64,000 nucleotides of DNA. Source: Opeltia flavorubescens. Taxonomy: Eukaryota > Ascomycota > Lecanoromycetes > Teloschistales > Teloschistaceae. Shown here piece after piece: positions 45,375 through 56,866 of this stretch (its first letter is position 1; every line of letters begins with the position of its first letter). The stretch is taken from the NCBI GenBank assembly GCA_000442125.1, contig KE546974.1:1364001-1428000 (forward strand). The letters are read 5' to 3'. A model generated the notes under the pieces. That model worked only from the letters and a program-made list of their open reading frames with translations, did no database searches and had not been told where the DNA came from. The position numbers and the translations under genes are program-made.

Positions 45375-47381
45375 ATGGGTCGACGCCACCAGCTCTTTAT
45401 CATAGCGAGGATTAGAAACAAATACCGGACTTTGGCCGCGGTGCATCATCAATCGTTGTATGGAGAGACGGCTCTCCAACGATGCCTTCGCGTGCTGGCT
45501 GTGCTCCAAGAGGAGTCAAATTGTGTGCCAATATTGCACGAACTTCGTGCTGCACGCGGGAAAGACGACAATTTTTGGGCCACAAGGGACGATTTCCAAC
45601 CTTTTCCTTTCATCGCAACTAGCTTACTTGTGGCTTCCTCCTTTGATCCTCGCGCAGGCCATGAAAATCGAGTGCACCCGTTGGCTTTCAATACCACCCT
45701 CCGCCAAATCGACAATAACGACGGGATCACGGTCATTGACATCTCAAACCCTACCTCATTGAGATACTGCTTTACTTTCCTAGATGGCGGCGTAAGACCT
45801 TTACAGGCGAGCAAGTACCTGTGGGAATACGAGAAGCCGCGTCAAGAAGATGACGATGTTGAGAGCGGAAATGCTGTCGACGACATTCAGCGACAAGGAG
45901 AAATCGAAGCTCGGATCCATCAGAATCCATTAGTGGAACGACTTGAAACTCACGAACTGATTAGTGCGGAGGTGTTGAGCAGCTGGGCAAAGCAATCAAT
46001 GCTACCTAAATCGACTCAAGAAATTGACGCCGATACAGCAGGCGGACCGTCTTTGCGCGACCAAGCGATGGATCAATTCATCGACGCTTTGCTGGAAGAC
46101 TCAGAATCTGCTATCGAGTCCGCGGCCGAAGCTCGACTCCTCTCGGACTTTGCTCCCAAATTGAGGACCAAGCTTCTGTCTCTCGCAGATGAAGAAAAGC
46201 TGCCATCATCAGCCACCGCGGTGGTCAGATGTATTGAGATGGCTTTTGCCCTCGAGACCACGGTTGATCTCAGCTCGTTTCTTAAGCTACCTGCTGAACA
46301 TCTTGTGGAGGCAGCTATGCATCTAGTCGGTAACGAAAGGGTCAGATCTCTCGATCTGTCTCACCTGAAGCAGCTTTCCGAGGAAGATGTGACGGCTATT
46401 GTAAAAGCTGGTTCGGCGCTGGAGACTTTGTATCTTCTGGAGATGCCACAGATATCACCACAAGTTGTCGCCTCCTTGTGGAACCGACCAGATTCCAACC
46501 TCAACACCATCTACCACACTGAACTTCTAAGACGCCCAGTACAAGAACATCCCACGTTATCGAAGCTGCAAACAGCAATACAATCGCCCCTGATAGTCGA
46601 TAGAAAGAATCCCGTCAAGAACATATTAATGGCTCGTGTCTTCAAAGGCGACTACATACCAAGCGAGACGCGCAAATCAGACGGCATTCGGATAGACTGG
46701 CGGCGTCTCGGACCTGCCATTCATCTAAATGATCTTGAAATGGGCAAGATGAGCAGCATCTGTTTTCCTATCGATGATATGCTTTTGTCACCTACGAAGT
46801 TTGTCGTGGGACTCATAAACTTCTTCATCTACACTCAGAGGCAGGAACGTCTTTCATGGCACGAACAGACGTCAGATATTGGGTTCATAATGGCTAAGTC
46901 GTTGTCAATGGCCTCATCGAAGCTGGAAGAGATAGACGCTGAAAGTGCGACCGTCATTGGACCGCTCCCAGAAAAAATATTCGGAGCTGCGTCTGTGAGC
47001 GCTAGTTTGATAAGTTTGGCTTGGCCGCTTGATTTTCCGGTTATGGAGCTGGGGGATCGATCGATTGTCATTGTCAGTGAATGCGATCCCGACAGCAAGG
47101 AAGAAAATGTAGGGGACGAATATCGCTTGGCGGTCATTACCAAAGAAATTACGGGCTACAAGGTCGAAAGCATGGAGGACTATTCGGAGGGACTGATTGC
47201 GAATTCGCGGCATCAAAAGCTGCCAAAAGTGCTGGAGTTTTGGAAGCAAAACACGGGAATGTTTTTGGGATCAATCGACAGTGAAGAGATCCAGGAGTTG
47301 TTGCCTGTTATGGAGAGGAATTCAAGACTGACGAGGGAAGATCCTTCTTGGAGGCTTATTTGCATGAGTTGGGAGCATTGA
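45375..47381 (+). CDS. Conserved fungal protein of unknown function (668 aa)
   Basis: A single uninterrupted plus-strand frame, ATG 45375 to TGA 47381. The opening 'MGRRHQLFIIARI...YRTLAAVHHQSLYGE' is one I associate with widespread ascomycete hypothetical proteins. The middle has LRR-like strands ('RVRSLDLSHLKQLSEEDV', 'ALETLYLLEMPQIS'). The C-terminal third is mixed alpha/beta with 'SLISLAWPLDFPVMELG'. No signal peptide, no membrane segment. The start is supported by the conserved MGRRHQ opening. Function unknown; no operon-like link to the HAD gene upstream. Confidence 0.8.
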   Translation: MGRRHQLFIIARIRNKYRTLAAVHHQSLYGETALQRCLRVLAVLQEESNCVPILHELRAARGKDDNFWATRDDFQPFPFIATSLLVASSFDPRAGHENRVHPLAFNTTLRQIDNNDGITVIDISNPTSLRYCFTFLDGGVRPLQASKYLWEYEKPRQEDDDVESGNAVDDIQRQGEIEARIHQNPLVERLETHELISAEVLSSWAKQSMLPKSTQEIDADTAGGPSLRDQAMDQFIDALLEDSESAIESAAEARLLSDFAPKLRTKLLSLADEEKLPSSATAVVRCIEMAFALETTVDLSSFLKLPAEHLVEAAMHLVGNERVRSLDLSHLKQLSEEDVTAIVKAGSALETLYLLEMPQISPQVVASLWNRPDSNLNTIYHTELLRRPVQEHPTLSKLQTAIQSPLIVDRKNPVKNILMARVFKGDYIPSETRKSDGIRIDWRRLGPAIHLNDLEMGKMSSICFPIDDMLLSPTKFVVGLINFFIYTQRQERLSWHEQTSDIGFIMAKSLSMASSKLEEIDAESATVIGPLPEKIFGAASVSASLISLAWPLDFPVMELGDRSIVIVSECDPDSKEENVGDEYRLAVITKEITGYKVESMEDYSEGLIANSRHQKLPKVLEFWKQNTGMFLGSIDSEEIQELLPVMERNSRLTREDPSWRLICMSWEH

Positions 47382-48428
47382 TGGGATGTCTGTTGTACGT
47401 AGCTTTAGTCTTTCTCTCGGTTTAGATTCCCCTAAGGTGTTTTTATTTGTCTTCGAGCTCATTGACATATCTTGAGCACAAGGAGCCACGTTGATGAATG
47501 GATAGAGAAAGGAGTTTTTCCTGGAGGGTAATAGTAACTGCTGCTGCACACTTGAGATTTTCGGTTCTTTGCTTTGCTTGTTGTAGCACTTTTTTACTTT
47601 TCTATCATGGATCTATTTGGGCTTAGTTCGCTGCTGTTGTCGTCATGTTTCAAGCATTTCCCTTTTTTCTAATCTAATTGAATGTGTGCTTCCTTTTGTG
47701 AGCAGCGTAGCTGGATTTGAGAATTGTTATAGCTGATTTGCTGGCACTCACGAGTGCGAATAGAGAGGCGACGAAAATTGGGTTGACCATCTTCTCATAG
47801 AGCAACTGACGGAACGAATTGAGGAGTTGGAATTGATTTAGTGATGTTGTACTATTTACGATTGATCATTGGAGAACAATTGCTTCTCCAATAAAGATAT
47901 GGACATCCTTGTCTACGTGCCAACTGTCGTACCATCATGACTTCCTCGGCGCAGCAACATTGAATGGAATCCTAAAAATCGTTGAACACTTATCACGAAA
48001 GCCTAGTCCCCCCTCTGTGACCCCGGTCTGAGAAAAAAATCATAATTCCTATTATTGACAGAAAGCTTGGAGCTCATGATCTGATGGTTTCAATTCTAAG
48101 TCCCCCGCCGCAATACCACCAACTCTCACCTACCAAAAAGCCACGGGCATTTCCCATCAAGGGTCATCTCGGTCGTTTATCACAGGTTAAGAAGATTGGG
48201 GATAGCATATTTCTTACGCGAAGAATTGGATTTTAATTCTCTTTTTCCACCATCCTCAGGACGGCGGGAAAAGTTCAGGCTAATCGTGGAGGGGGGGGGG
48301 GCATCTCTCCACAATGGGTTTTGCCCTGTAGGTTTTTCATCTACGCTGATTAAATAGAATTTATCTCTTTCCACCTATCTGTACTACTCTTGACCACGTC
48401 CGTCGAATGGAATAGCCTCGCCGAAAAG
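47382..48428. other. Intergenic region between convergent genes
   Basis: About 1 kb, T-rich just after the 668-aa gene, with a run of eleven G at 48291-48301. No gene seen. Confidence 0.45.
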
Positions 48429-51400
48429 CTACGCACCTTGCTCGTCATGATCGTGATTATAACGGCTCTTGACGCGCCATCGAGGCGTGGGTCCTAGAGC
48501 TAATTTCGAATGCTCTCGACGGACATCCTCGGTGATCGATAAATACCTTCCATTTCCTCCGAGGGATTGGATTCTTACGCCCCGTGAAGCGAGGGAAGTC
48601 AGGAATTTGCGCTCCGCGAATGGATCTGAAAAGGTTCGAACGTCTTTTCGCACTCTTCGAAGCCGTTGTGAGAGTTGATATGTGTACAGTTGACAAGGCG
48701 TGCCATAAATCATGGTATGATGTTCTGGGCCTTCAGCTCCGACTCTGTTGCGTATAATCCGAGAGCATTTTTTCGGAAAAACGAGATCGTGATCGTGTTG
48801 TTTTGCACCGTCAAGTGCCGTTCTACCCTGGTTATCCTTCACCTCCACGTCGGCGCCAAATTCCAGCAAGATGGATAGGATCAGATGGTTGCCGGTTCTG
48901 GCCACTCCATGCGAACATGTCCATCCATTGCTGTCTCTGGCATTGATGTCGGCTCCGTGCTCGAGCAGAAGCCGTGTGGCAGCCACATGTCCGTTTCGTG
49001 CCGCACGGTGCAAAGCTGTCCAGCCGGAGCTATTGTCCGCTTCCTCGTCACGCCATTGCTCAATCAGCATCCGGGATTTGGATATGTTGGCTCCGAATTC
49101 GGATAGCAGTGCAGCGACGGTATGGTTTCCGCCTTCGACAGCCATCGATAAGGCGTTCCAGTCTGCGTTGTATTTTACTTCGACGTCAGTTCGTTGCTCG
49201 CGAAGTAGATATGCTAGTTTCCGGCTCGGCTCAGCTACTTCAGGCTTGAGGCTGGTCCAGTCGTATTCATCCTTTGCGTCAACGTAGGCTCCTCGCTCGA
49301 TCAGTAGTCGGAGTACATTCTCATGGCCAGTCTCGGCAGCACGGTATAATGCCGTCCACCCGAATTGATCTTTCGGCTCGATGTCAGCGCCATGATCAAG
49401 CAGGAGTCGTGCCGTCTCTGTATGTCCATTGCGCGCTGCCCAATGCAGAGGCGACTCTCCGTCATTAGTTCGAATATCATGATTGACACCACGTTCCAGG
49501 AAAATGCTGGCGGTCCGACTATGCCCGTTTCGAGCNGCCCAATGTAACGGTATCCATCCTGATTTATCCTTGATTTCTGCGTTAGCTCCCTTATCGAGCA
49601 TGGTCCTGACCACAACATCGTGACCAGTCGTCGCTGCCAAGTGTAATGGTACAACACCATCCTTGTCTCTAGCATCGAAAGCTACTTCTTGGTCCATTAG
49701 CCACAACACAGTCTCTGCCTGACCATTCGCAGCTGCACGATGAATTGCTCTTCCACCCACATGATCTTGGACCTCGAGATCGGCGCCCGCATCCTTCAGA
49801 AGCTGCAGTATCGTCAAGTGCCCCTTGGCGGCCGCTTGATGTAAAGCTGTCTCTCCGTTGGATGTCACTGCAGATGGATCGGCTCCCATACCAAGCAACG
49901 TTCGAGCAATCTTCTCCAGTCCGAAATAAGCAGCCACCCATAGAGCACGAGCCTCCCTTGGAAAGGTCTGACTGTAGCCTTCGAAAGTGTAGTCTGTGAC
50001 TAGCATCACCTGTATGGCAGATGTGACATGGGAGTTTTGGTTGAGGAATTTGAGTATCAGGAGGTGATGTGGACTGGTGCCTCGGGAAACTGATCGATCC
50101 TGATCTGCGCGAAGAACTCTTGCGCGGTATGATGGACCAATCGGATGATGTTGCTATTCGAATCGATCATTACAAGACCCGCGCACAGAGATGTTAGCAA
50201 TGCTTTGTCAGGCAGATTCTCTTCGTCAAGCTTCGAGTCATCATTTTTCTACCGCCAACGCACATTGAAGCTCTTTCCATGTCATGGGTTTCAATGCATA
50301 TGAAATCCATGAGAGGATTCGCTCAGCAAGTTCCCTATCGGTTTTGTTCTGGCCACGAATCCTTTGTAACGCCTCGTGGTAAGTCTCGCTCAGCTCCTGC
50401 GGCAAGGTCTTCAAGGCTTTCCGTACTCCCTTGAGGGTTGTCTGAATCTCAAGTGAGTCCATATGGAGTTGGACGAGTAAAAACCTTACAGAGAGTATCA
50501 GCACATCTTATGTAATGCCAATTATAGCAAATGATGTAAGATGAATCAGCAATTAGTTTCTCCGAGGAACTTGAATAAGAACATCGACGTAGTATGACAC
50601 GGTGTAGTCAACTCTTTTTGAATCTGAATATCCGAAAAGGGGGGCACTACTCACATTTTCCCTGCATTTTCGATGAGATTCGAAGCAATGGTTTCCACCA
50701 GTGTTGGGTCCTTTCGAGCGTGGCTTGTGAGCCGGGGACTTCGAGAGACGCGACCCGCTACATAAGATCTTACATCACCGGCATCCGCACTGATCTCCAT
50801 TGTGTCTGATCCCTCGAGCATACTTCTGATGTTGTCATCGAACCTTGAAGTGACCAGGAGATTCACTCTGGAAGAAATAGCTCGGAGTTCGGAGACCAGG
50901 CTGACCAATGACCAGTCCTGCTGATACTCATCCAGAGCATCCACAAAAATGTAAACTTTGCCCAAGCGATCAACTTCGGCCCGAAGTATTTTGGATACTT
51001 CCCGGAGACTGGGCCTGGTTCCTGACGCGATGCAGTTTTTATACAGCATTTTAACCTCATCTTGAAGGGACTCTTGATTGATGACAATTTGTCTCCACAA
51101 TGCTGCAATCAAGTTAACTGGTGTTTATGTATGTCTCTCTTTGAATTCACAATATATGCAAGCTACTTTGACATCTGCATCGGCTTGAATTTTGGTTCGA
51201 AGGTTGTCTACCATGACTGACCTGCAGATCGTCAGACTTTGGACCCTGTGAAGAAAACAGAGTGGTACGTTAGAATGGTCTTTCCGCTTCCGGCTGTTGG
51301 CTGTCAGTCTGATATATGAACGGGTGATGATAGAGTAACCAACGTATCCCAGGGCACCACAGCAACTTTCCCGAGCCCATTTCCCATTCCTTGTAGGTTT

Positions 51401-51957
51401 TGGATTCCAGGGCCCATATACCAGTCCCCTCCTGCCGTGTTTCAAAAACATCCTTTTGTTTGATTGAGAAATTAATTGGTGATAGCCACTCAACCACCTT
51501 GACGTTTTCTTCGCCTAAGACGAATCAGCTTCTAGCAAGCTAGCATTCGTTAAATCCGTAGATCTTCACCTTTGTTCTGCAGCTGTAATTTCAACACACT
51601 CTCGGCTATCTGTGAAGCATTATCGTTGATCGAGTCTATCTTGGCCTTGGATGCCAGTGACAGCGCGCTTGCTGCTAATCAGTCATGAAGCGTAGCGGGC
51701 AAATCGATGGTACCTACAAATGATCGTGATGCAATGCAATCTCGATAGTACTTTTGAGTCTTTCGACCTTTAGGTGGAGTTCGGATATTTCCTGCTTTGA
51801 CAATGGCCAAGCGAGTGCTCTGCCAAACACCTTAACCTTCAAGCCATTTTGCAGCTTTTTTCCCAATTGCTCAATCGCGATTTGAAATTGATCCAGTGGT
51901 CCTCCTTGTTCAGCCAATAGATGGACTTTTTGAGCCCAAGGCGCTGTCGGATCGGCA
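48429..51957 (-). pseudogene. NACHT-ankyrin NLR-like gene, apparently broken
   Basis: A STAND-type NTPase of the fungal NLR class, implicated in self/non-self recognition. Minus-strand pieces in order: about 51957-51718, 51667-51570, 51514-51344, 51293-51269, 51221-50655, 50484-48429. They give a helical N-terminal domain ('ALAWPLSKQEISELHLKVER'), 'EWLSP.NFSIKQKDVFETRQ', a P-loop 'PGIPGSGKTILT', a Walker-B-like 'KVYIFVDALDEYQ', 'NLLVTSRFDD', 'FLLVQLHMDSL', then about ten ankyrin repeats ('GETALHQAAAKGHLTILQLL' type) and a basic tail. Three lesions: stop TAA at 51125-51127 before 'TPVNLIAALWRQ'; an extra base near 50240; a missing base near 50058. An intron explanation for each cannot be ruled out. 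The N-terminus ends at a C12 tract (51958-51969), so the true start is unknown. One N at 49536. Confidence 0.75.
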
Positions 51958-53306
51958 CCCCCCCCCCCCTCCCCTCTCCACGATATGCCTGAACTTTTTC
52001 CCGCCCGCTGTTCTTGAGGTTTATATGAGAAAGGAAAAAATGATTTAAGTCCAATTTCTTCTTCTCGTGAGGAATATGCTTCCTGCCAATTTTATTGATT
52101 TTTTGGGCCTGTGATAACGACCGAGAGATGGACCTTAATGAGAAATTAATTTCCATGAGAGTCCGTGGGAGATTTTCTTTGGTAGGTAGGTGAGAGTTTG
52201 ATGGCCGTTTTGTGGCTTGTGGGAAAATTATATTCTTTTTTGGCCTCTGCTTAGATTTTTTTCAATGAGATCTTTTTTTGGTGATGGGAGCTTGAGCTCT
52301 TCAAGGATTTTTTGTGAGGATTTACACGGTTGGTCTTTTGATTTGTTATGATATTGCTGTTATATGTGCTGCTGTGTTGGAGATTTAAGCGAATTCTAGG
52401 AGAGCAAGAAATTATGGGATTTGTGTGGAGGTTGTGTGATGGAGTCCCGTGGGTAGGCAGGATGGGACTGGCGAGATTGGTAGGAGAGATGGATAGGAGA
52501 GATGGATAGGGGAGATGGATAGGAGATATGGGAGAGGTAGGTAGGTGCTGGAAGGTTGAGGTGTTTGGGATGGGTATTTGAGATGGGTGAGCTAGGGTTT
52601 TGAAGGAATAGTAATAATTTGGGTTGGGTAAGGGAGGAGGGGGCGAAGGAGGGTGAGGGAAGGAGGGGAGGGAGAAGACGTTAATGGAAAATTTTCTTTT
52701 TGGAAGAAAGGGGGAATATCATGTGCTCTCCGTTTTTTATCTGGATGAGATATCACGTTTAGCCTACCACCGAGGATAGTGAACCGTCCGTTGAGACTTC
52801 AGACAACTGATGATCGGCTGCTTTTGGTAGAGTGGAGTTACTCACCTGCGGTGAAAATCGCGGCTTTCTAAAAGGGAGTTTGATTTGGTCTAGTGATTGT
52901 GCATTAGAAGCTGCCGTAGCATGATCTGAATCAAAATGTAGTCATCGGTGGGGTTCTCCGACATCCTTCCGAACCTCGAAACTATGTCAATGGAGATTGA
53001 TATTCTCATCTTCGTGATTTTTTCGCAGCAAGTATACTCTCTTCCGCTACGTTTGAATAATGTCCCATTCTGAATCATGCCACTAAATTCAGGGGCAATT
53101 TGAGTGCGCCAAGCTTTCGAGTGCCACAAGTAATCTGCCTTGAAACATCAATTGTCTCGCCACACGTTACTCAATACTCTTGAAACTTATACAGGGAGGA
53201 GGGGAGATGAGAATCAACGCATGGCTTAAGCCATCTGTAGCAAAAGTAATCTGATGGTGGGAAGACATCCACTTTTTGGTTTCGTCCCATCCAAAAAATC
53301 CAAAAA
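51958..53306. other. Intergenic region with poly-C tract
   Basis: Starts with a run of twelve C (51958-51969). The T-rich and G-rich stretches that follow contain no convincing gene; a 79-codon minus-strand frame at 52890-53129 has no recognisable motif. Confidence 0.45.
52481..52533 (+). repeat. Minisatellite, about 4 x 13 bp
   Basis: Units TAGGAGAGATGGA at 52481, 52494 and (TAGGGGAGATGGA) 52507, followed by a diverged fourth copy. Purine-rich strand. Confidence 0.7.
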
Positions 53307-53403
53307 TTCGATATCGGGGAGTCGAACCCCGGCCCTCCCGGCTGCTCTGAATCGTCGGACGATGTCTGAAAGCGGGAAATCCTTACCGCTGGACCAATAT
53401 CGA
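53307..53403 (-). tRNA. tRNA-Glu (anticodon UUC) with 25-nt intron
   Basis: Minus-strand tRNA, 97 nt including intron, 72 nt mature. The acceptor TCGATAT pairs perfectly with ATATCGA, then discriminator A. The D-arm is GTCC-AGCGGTAA-GGAT. The anticodon stem TCCCG/CGGGA has loop C-TTTC-A|C, giving anticodon TTC. An intron of 25 nt sits one base after the anticodon, the canonical position 37/38, and contains the inverted repeat ATCGTC-C-GACGAT. The T-arm is CGGGG-TTCGACT-CCCCG. Confidence 0.93.
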
Positions 53404-54663
53404 ATGAATGAAAAGCAGAGTCGTACAGACGTTAATATTGTTGGAAAAAGTTGAAAAATCAAAGTCAAAAGAATTTTAACTTTTTCGTCCAGACTCCGCT
53501 TGAAACCCTTCCTCCCCCGTCAATTTACATCAGTCTACACCTTCTATTTAACGATAACAGCGCGAAGCATCACAATTAATACTGGTCATAAGTTGTAGTC
53601 AAAAACTCGCCGTTGAGACGAAACACATGGCGATGATATTTTCTGTAGTTGCCCGTTCAATCCGATGGACCTACTACAACCAATTGACCAGGACGACCAA
53701 AGTATTCTTATTAATCCTAGTAATAACTCATATCATAGAAAATTATCTCAAGACGAAAACAGACCATGCCAAATCAGCTTTTTCGCAGCTTCCCACTTCC
53801 CCCCACATCCCTCCCGTAACGTCATAATATCTCTCTCCCTGTTATCCATACCAGAACCTCCTCTTTCCTTCGCAGAATCTCGCAAAAATTGCGAAGCGAA
53901 TATCGCACGCGAGTATCTGCGAGCGAACGTCTGACTGCATGCCATAGCCATGATACTAAGTTTGAAATGGCATAAGACGAAGCGATGGATACTCGGCACG
54001 TAACGGCATGGACGGCGACCGGTTTAACCGGCAGTGTTTTCATGTACTTGCTATTTTATCTTGCATTTTGGAGATTAGCAAGCATAGGCACTGAATATAT
54101 GTACACCCAAAATTGAATTTTTGGCTTTGTATTGTGGAATGGTACTGCTAGGAATTAACGATATGAGTCCTATGATCGGATAAGAGACCTCGATTTCCAA
54201 CAACCACAGGCCACAAAATGTCCCAAGCTGTCCAGGGATATAACGAATAGAGAATCATATACAACAGCCTGGCTAAGTTCTCCATGTGGTAGGCCTTGCT
54301 CCAAGCTTCGCATTGAAAGTTTATCGCTCACTTGCTCGCCATCATTGTCGGGATGTCGGTGCTCGCGATGTCCGTCCGGCGATTGTCCGACGCGAGGGAT
54401 TGCCTTTTTGGGCATGATCGATATGAGGTATGAGAGGGAATAATGGGCATGATGATGATGTGTATGGACATGGGCATTTACAGTATACTGCATGCGTTTT
54501 GTGATATGATATATATGTCTTGCTTCTTCGATGGTAAAAACCACACACACGCATACACATCCACGAACAGTAGCATACAATCGCATCTTCAACAAAATCC
54601 CACAGCCATCCATCCCACCGGAATCCTATCCCAAACACCCACACCCACCCAAGCCCCAGCCAT
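53404..54663. other. Intergenic region
   Basis: About 1.25 kb; C/A-rich from 54540 (CACACA and CCACA runs), probably the promoter and leader of the monooxygenase gene. No gene seen; the plus-strand frame at 53627-53827 is not supported by any motif. Confidence 0.45.
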
Positions 54664-56167
54664 ATGCTCACAATGACCCAACTCCTCAACTCCCCCACCA
54701 CCACCACCTCCAATTCTTCCTCCAACAATAACAACTCACCCATCAACGTCGCCATCATCGGCGGCGGCATCGGCGGAATCTGTCTCGCCATCGGTCTCCT
54801 CAAATACTCCCACCTCTCCGTCCACGTCTATGAAGCAGCCTCTTCCTTTGGGGAAATCGGTGCGGGCGTAGCTTTCGGTCCGAACTCCGAGCGTGCGCTT
54901 GCCGCCGTGGGGCCAGCGGCGCTGGAAGCGTTTTGGAAGCATGCGACGCCGAATTTGTGGCCGGAGTATAAGGATTCGTTTTGCCGGTATATTGTTGTGA
55001 GTTTCTTTTCTCGTTGCTCTTTTCCGGTGCATGTTTGGGCGGTCAGTCGATAAGGATAATTGCTGATCCTGATTTACTACAGGGAACTGGGAAGGACGAA
55101 GGCACTCTCATCTGCGACCAGAAGAACTCGCTGGGAATCCAGACCGTACATCGTGCCCATTTTCTCGATGAGCTTGTTAAAGCTGTGCCAAGAGATCGTG
55201 CACATTTCCACAAACGTCTGGAGAGGCTTGAAGAAGGACCTGAGGGTGTGATTCTGCATTTCCAAGATGGCTGGACGACTGTTGCCGATGTGGCGATCGG
55301 TGCTGACGGCATCCATGGTCACACGCGAGAGTATCTTATCGGCGACGAGGTGGCCAAAGCCCAGTTTTCTGGCTCGATTGTGCATAGGGGATTGGCTCCT
55401 ATGAAGGCTGCAGTAGATGTTCTTGGTGAGGAGCATGCACATAACTGTGTCATGCTGTGTGGGCCAGGTATGTGCCTCTCAGTATAACTGCAGCGGGTCT
55501 CGCTGACGCTTCGGAAAGATCGAGCAATGATGTCGTACCCTATCGATGGTGGTGAAACCTTCAACATGGTCGCCTTCGATACAGTCAACGAATGGAATGA
55601 TGAAAAGTGGATCGTTCCTGGTCGGTATGAAGAATTGCTGGAGAGATACCAAGGCTGGGGGGAGCATGCACAGGGAGTCTTGAAGGTAAGCTATGTCAAG
55701 CATTCAGCACCTGTGCCATCTGCTAATAACGATAGCTCCTTGATACTCCAAATATCTCTCTATGGAGCTTATGGGAAGCACCTCCAGCCCCCACCTTTGC
55801 CAAAGGCAAAATAGCAATGATGGGTGACGCTGCACACGCGATGGTCCCTTATCAAGGCCAAGGTGCGGGTCAAGCCATTGAGGATGCCTGCGTACTCCAA
55901 GAGCTGTTAGGAATGGTCCATCGTAAAGAGGATTTAGCCAAGGCACTTTCAGTATACGATCAAGTGCGCCGACCACGAGCCGAACGCGTCGTTGCTACCA
56001 GCCGTGAGGCGGGCTATCTCTTTACCATGCAGGCCGAGGGAGTCAAAGACGACGTTGCGAAAATGCGAGAGAATATTGAAACGCGGATGAAGTGGATATG
56101 GGGGCAAGATATCCAGGCGCAGAATCAAGCTGCGGTGGATTTGTTCAAGGAGAGTTTGCAAAGCTGA
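54664..56167 (+). CDS. FAD-dependent monooxygenase, salicylate-hydroxylase-like
   Basis: Class A flavoprotein monooxygenase, NAD(P)H- and FAD-dependent aromatic hydroxylase; the closest family is salicylate 1-hydroxylase. Four exons, 54664-54996, 55083-55467, 55519-55685 and 55736-56167, give 438 aa. The FAD-binding GxGxxG is 'IIGGGIGGICLA' at residues 31-42, preceded by a Ser/Thr/Asn-rich extension of about 25 residues. 'ATPNLWPEY', 'HRAHFLDELVKAVP' and 'GADGIHGHTREYL' (the DG motif) follow. The last exon has 'GDAAHAMVPYQGQGAGQAIED', contacting the FAD ribityl chain. All introns are 50-86 nt and keep phase. The second ATG (54673) is an alternative start. Substrate cannot be fixed from sequence. 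Confidence 0.88.
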
Positions 56168-56866
56168 GGTTGCCAGAGATGCCTAAATCTGAAATGGCTT
56201 AAGAGATGGAGATGGGAATCTTCAACATTTGCATTCGGCGTGACGTTGATGATTTTCGACGACTGGATTTCCTTATCAGTTCTAACCTTCCGCACCCCGA
56301 TAAAGAGCGGCGGGGAAAATTCATGTTTGATACACTGTACGGGCCACTACTGGGAAGAAGCGACAAGCGGTTTGACAAGCCGTTAGGAGGTTGTAGCGTG
56401 GAGTATAATTTTCGTGTCCAGACATTTGGTTTTGCGCCGAATCAATGGTTTGTGAGAGTCCTTTGATTGTGTGATAGAGTAATTGCGCTGATCGAAGACA
56501 TCCAATGAAAATTTTATCTGAAAGGAGTGTTCTGTCGTGCTTGATCGAAAACCGTTGATGATTAATTCAGTAGAAGTGGCTTCGGGTCCACCCGACAGGC
56601 GACCCGTATGACCCGTCGTGCCCAAATGACATTCTATTAGTAGTCCGAGGTTAGAGCTTCGACCTCTAGTGAAAAGCTTGAAGAGACACTTACGATCATA
56701 TCCTGCTGTCGATATGTCGCTTCCGCAGGCTCCCTTTGAGGGGCGACTAGACCCTAAGGCAGACTGTGTTTCATGGTTACACAAAAGGCTACAATGGTTC
56801 TCTCGCTCGCGGATTCTTTTCCTGGTAATCTCCATTGTTTAACGCGGAGGGTCCTGATAGGGAGTA
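56168..56866. other. Intergenic region
   Basis: About 700 nt between two plus-strand genes, containing the 3' UTR of the monooxygenase gene and the promoter of the secreted-protein gene. No other feature recognised. Confidence 0.45.

Noticed and set aside
51117-51160. A 37-nt intron removing the TAA in the NACHT gene
   Set aside because: Shorter than the other introns here (47 nt or more) and would delete conserved residues; kept only as a remote alternative.
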